Of a DNA stretch of 64,000 nucleotides, positions 63,046 through 64,000 are shown one piece after another (positions within the stretch are counted from its first letter, which is position 1; the number at the start of each line of letters is the position of its first letter). Source of the stretch: CAVVVS01 sp963751355 (GTDB lineage Bacteria; Bacteroidota; Ignavibacteria; Ignavibacteriales; Ignavibacteriaceae); NCBI GenBank assembly GCA_963751355.1, contig CAVVVS010000005.1, positions 6,043 to 70,042 on the forward strand, given 5' to 3'. The notes beneath the pieces were generated by a model. It was not told the DNA's origin, made no database searches, and saw only the letters and a list, made by a program, of their open reading frames with translations. A program made the translations under genes and the position numbers.

Positions 63046-63440
63046 TTGGACTCTTTGCAACTTGCTAATAAGATAACAGAACTTATCTTCAACAAAAACG
63101 GTTATGATGTAAAAATCCTGGATTTACGTAATGTGGCTAGCTTTGCTGATTTATTTGTAATTTGCTCTGCCGATTCTGATACGCAAGTAAAAGCAATTGC
63201 TGATGAAGTAGATAAAAGTTTACGTGATGAGGGTATAAAAAGCTGGCATAAGGAAGGCTATAAAGCTCTAAATTGGGTTTTAATCGATTATGTTGATGTG
63301 GTTGTTCACGTATTTAAAAAGAGTCAAGAGCATATTATAATCTTGAAAGGTTATGGGGCGATGCACCGGTAATAGAAGTTGAAGATCCTGCATTAAAAAC
63401 GCCTGCAACCCTCAAGAAAAAACAAGCAAGAAAAAAATAA
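63046..63440 (+). pseudogene. rsfS: Ribosomal silencing factor RsfS, frame broken by one missing base in this sequence
   Basis: RsfS binds ribosomal protein L14 and keeps 50S subunits from joining. From the TTG at 63046 (AAAGGAAT upstream) residues 1-~92 are normal (FADLFVICSADSDTQVKAIADEV, WVLIDYVDVVVHVFKK). The frame then leaves the family pattern and stops at 63372. In the next frame ESRAYYNLERLWGDAPVIEVED runs to a TAA at 63440 and is the normal C-terminus. One G lost after AAAAAG at 63321 explains it. A conserved gene of this type is unlikely to be dead, so a sequence error is likely. Confidence 0.85.
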
Positions 63441-63490
63441 TTTAATAGAGGGTAATTTTTTACAAATTATAACTTTTATACAGGATAAAA

Positions 63491-64000
63491 TTGAAAGAAT
63501 ACTTACACTCGGCATTTGATAAAGCCTCCGGAAAATTAGAATACCTAAAAGACCTAACACTTACTTTTGATACGCCCAAATTAGAAACGCACGGTGATCT
63601 TTCCTCGAATGCGGCAATGCTTCTTACAAAAAAGTTAAAGAAAAAACCGCGTGACATTGCAGAAGAAATTATTAATAACCTCGCATTAGATCCGTCCATT
63701 ATTTCAAAAACTGAGATCGCCGGTCCCGGCTTTATAAATTTTTTCTTTTCATCCGAATTTATTGCCGGAATAACTAAGGAAATATTAAGTGAGAAGGATA
63801 ATTTCGGGAAAAGCAAAAAATATTCCGGTAAAAGAGCTAATGTAGAATTTGTTTCGGCAAATCCAACCGGACCTTTAACCGTGGGTCACGGAAGAAATGC
63901 AATTGTTGGAGACACTGTTGCTAATTTGCTTGAATGGGTCGGTTATCAAGTGGACAGGGAATACTATTTTAATAATGCCGGAAGGCAAATGAGAGTTTTA
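63491..64000 (+). CDS. argS: Arginyl-tRNA synthetase, N-terminal part (runs off the window)
   Basis: 170 codons of the class I aminoacyl-tRNA synthetase for Arg. Visible: N-terminal Add-1 domain (TFDTPKLETHGDLSSNAAMLL...IAGPGFINFF) and the HIGH-equivalent VSANPTGPLTVGHGRN, then NNAGRQM. Start is TTG at 63491; the preceding AGGAT lies close. The frame is open to the right edge, so the gene continues beyond 64000. It follows rsfS by ~50 bp. Confidence 0.95.
   Translation, partial: MKEYLHSAFDKASGKLEYLKDLTLTFDTPKLETHGDLSSNAAMLLTKKLKKKPRDIAEEIINNLALDPSIISKTEIAGPGFINFFFSSEFIAGITKEILSEKDNFGKSKKYSGKRANVEFVSANPTGPLTVGHGRNAIVGDTVANLLEWVGYQVDREYYFNNAGRQMRVL

Noticed and set aside
1..64000. tRNA, rRNA and CRISPR arrays
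   Set aside because: No tRNA-like cloverleaf ending, rRNA segment or regularly spaced repeat array was seen by eye on either strand; a tRNAscan or Infernal run would be decisive.

Overview
The window looks like chromosome from a low-GC member of the Ignavibacteria (Bacteroidota/Chlorobi group). Signs are a C-terminal type IX secretion tail of the NYPNPFNPTT class (gene at 2.1-3.3 kb, remnant at 33.0 kb), large TonB-dependent receptors with an N-terminal carboxypeptidase-like regulatory domain, Bacteroidota-type -7 elements (TAnnTTTG) at two promoters, and frequent TTG starts. This placement is inferred from gene content; no rRNA or tRNA gene was seen to fix it.

Layout. 0-8.5 kb: M48 peptidase lipoprotein, RDD membrane protein, a type IX-secreted beta-propeller-like protein, an EamA transporter, a TonB receptor, a CheB relic and a small protein. 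Two copies of a ~127-bp repeat bracket the EamA-to-small-protein part. 8.5-18.4 kb: a GbsR/MarR-like regulator and a co-directional run encoding a FabG-like reductase, a FabH-like synthase lacking the usual His and Asn, a Na+/solute symporter, an acyl-CoA ligase, a lipoprotein with an internal duplication, an outer-membrane barrel and two alpha/beta hydrolases. Matching palindromes lie before the regulator and before the reductase. 18.7-22.5 kb: a quinol-type nitric oxide reductase behind an Fnr/Crp-type box, a MITE-like repeat, and an unrecognised two-gene membrane pair.

23.1-29.7 kb is an accessory area rich in small envelope/stress proteins (YtxH-like, KaiC remnant, OmpA-like lipoprotein, lmo0937-like, AI-2E-type permease, coiled-coil lipoprotein, Thivi_2564-like). 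Four good copies and one weak copy of the same ~43-bp element lie upstream of these genes in the same orientation, which suggests a shared regulon. 29.8-33.5 kb holds lineage-specific secreted proteins, a pirin, a frameshifted outer-membrane protein and type IX gene debris.

33.8-46.6 kb is housekeeping: efp-accB-accC, gcvH, guaA followed by TPR and LpoA-like proteins, radC, a coiled-coil lipoprotein and LysM protein, phoH, mazG, a RidA protein, and a protein made of five Myb/HTH-like repeats. After a 1.2-kb gap come gamma-glutamyltransferase and a second TonB receptor. 52.7-61.2 kb (minus strand) is a complete tryptophan operon, trpE-G-D-C-F-aroF-B-A, with xth behind it. It is preceded by a promoter, a leader peptide with three consecutive Trp codons and an intrinsic terminator, i.e. 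an apparent ribosome-mediated attenuator. The window ends with panD, a small secreted protein, a LytR_C protein, rsfS (broken by one missing base in this sequence) and the start of argS.
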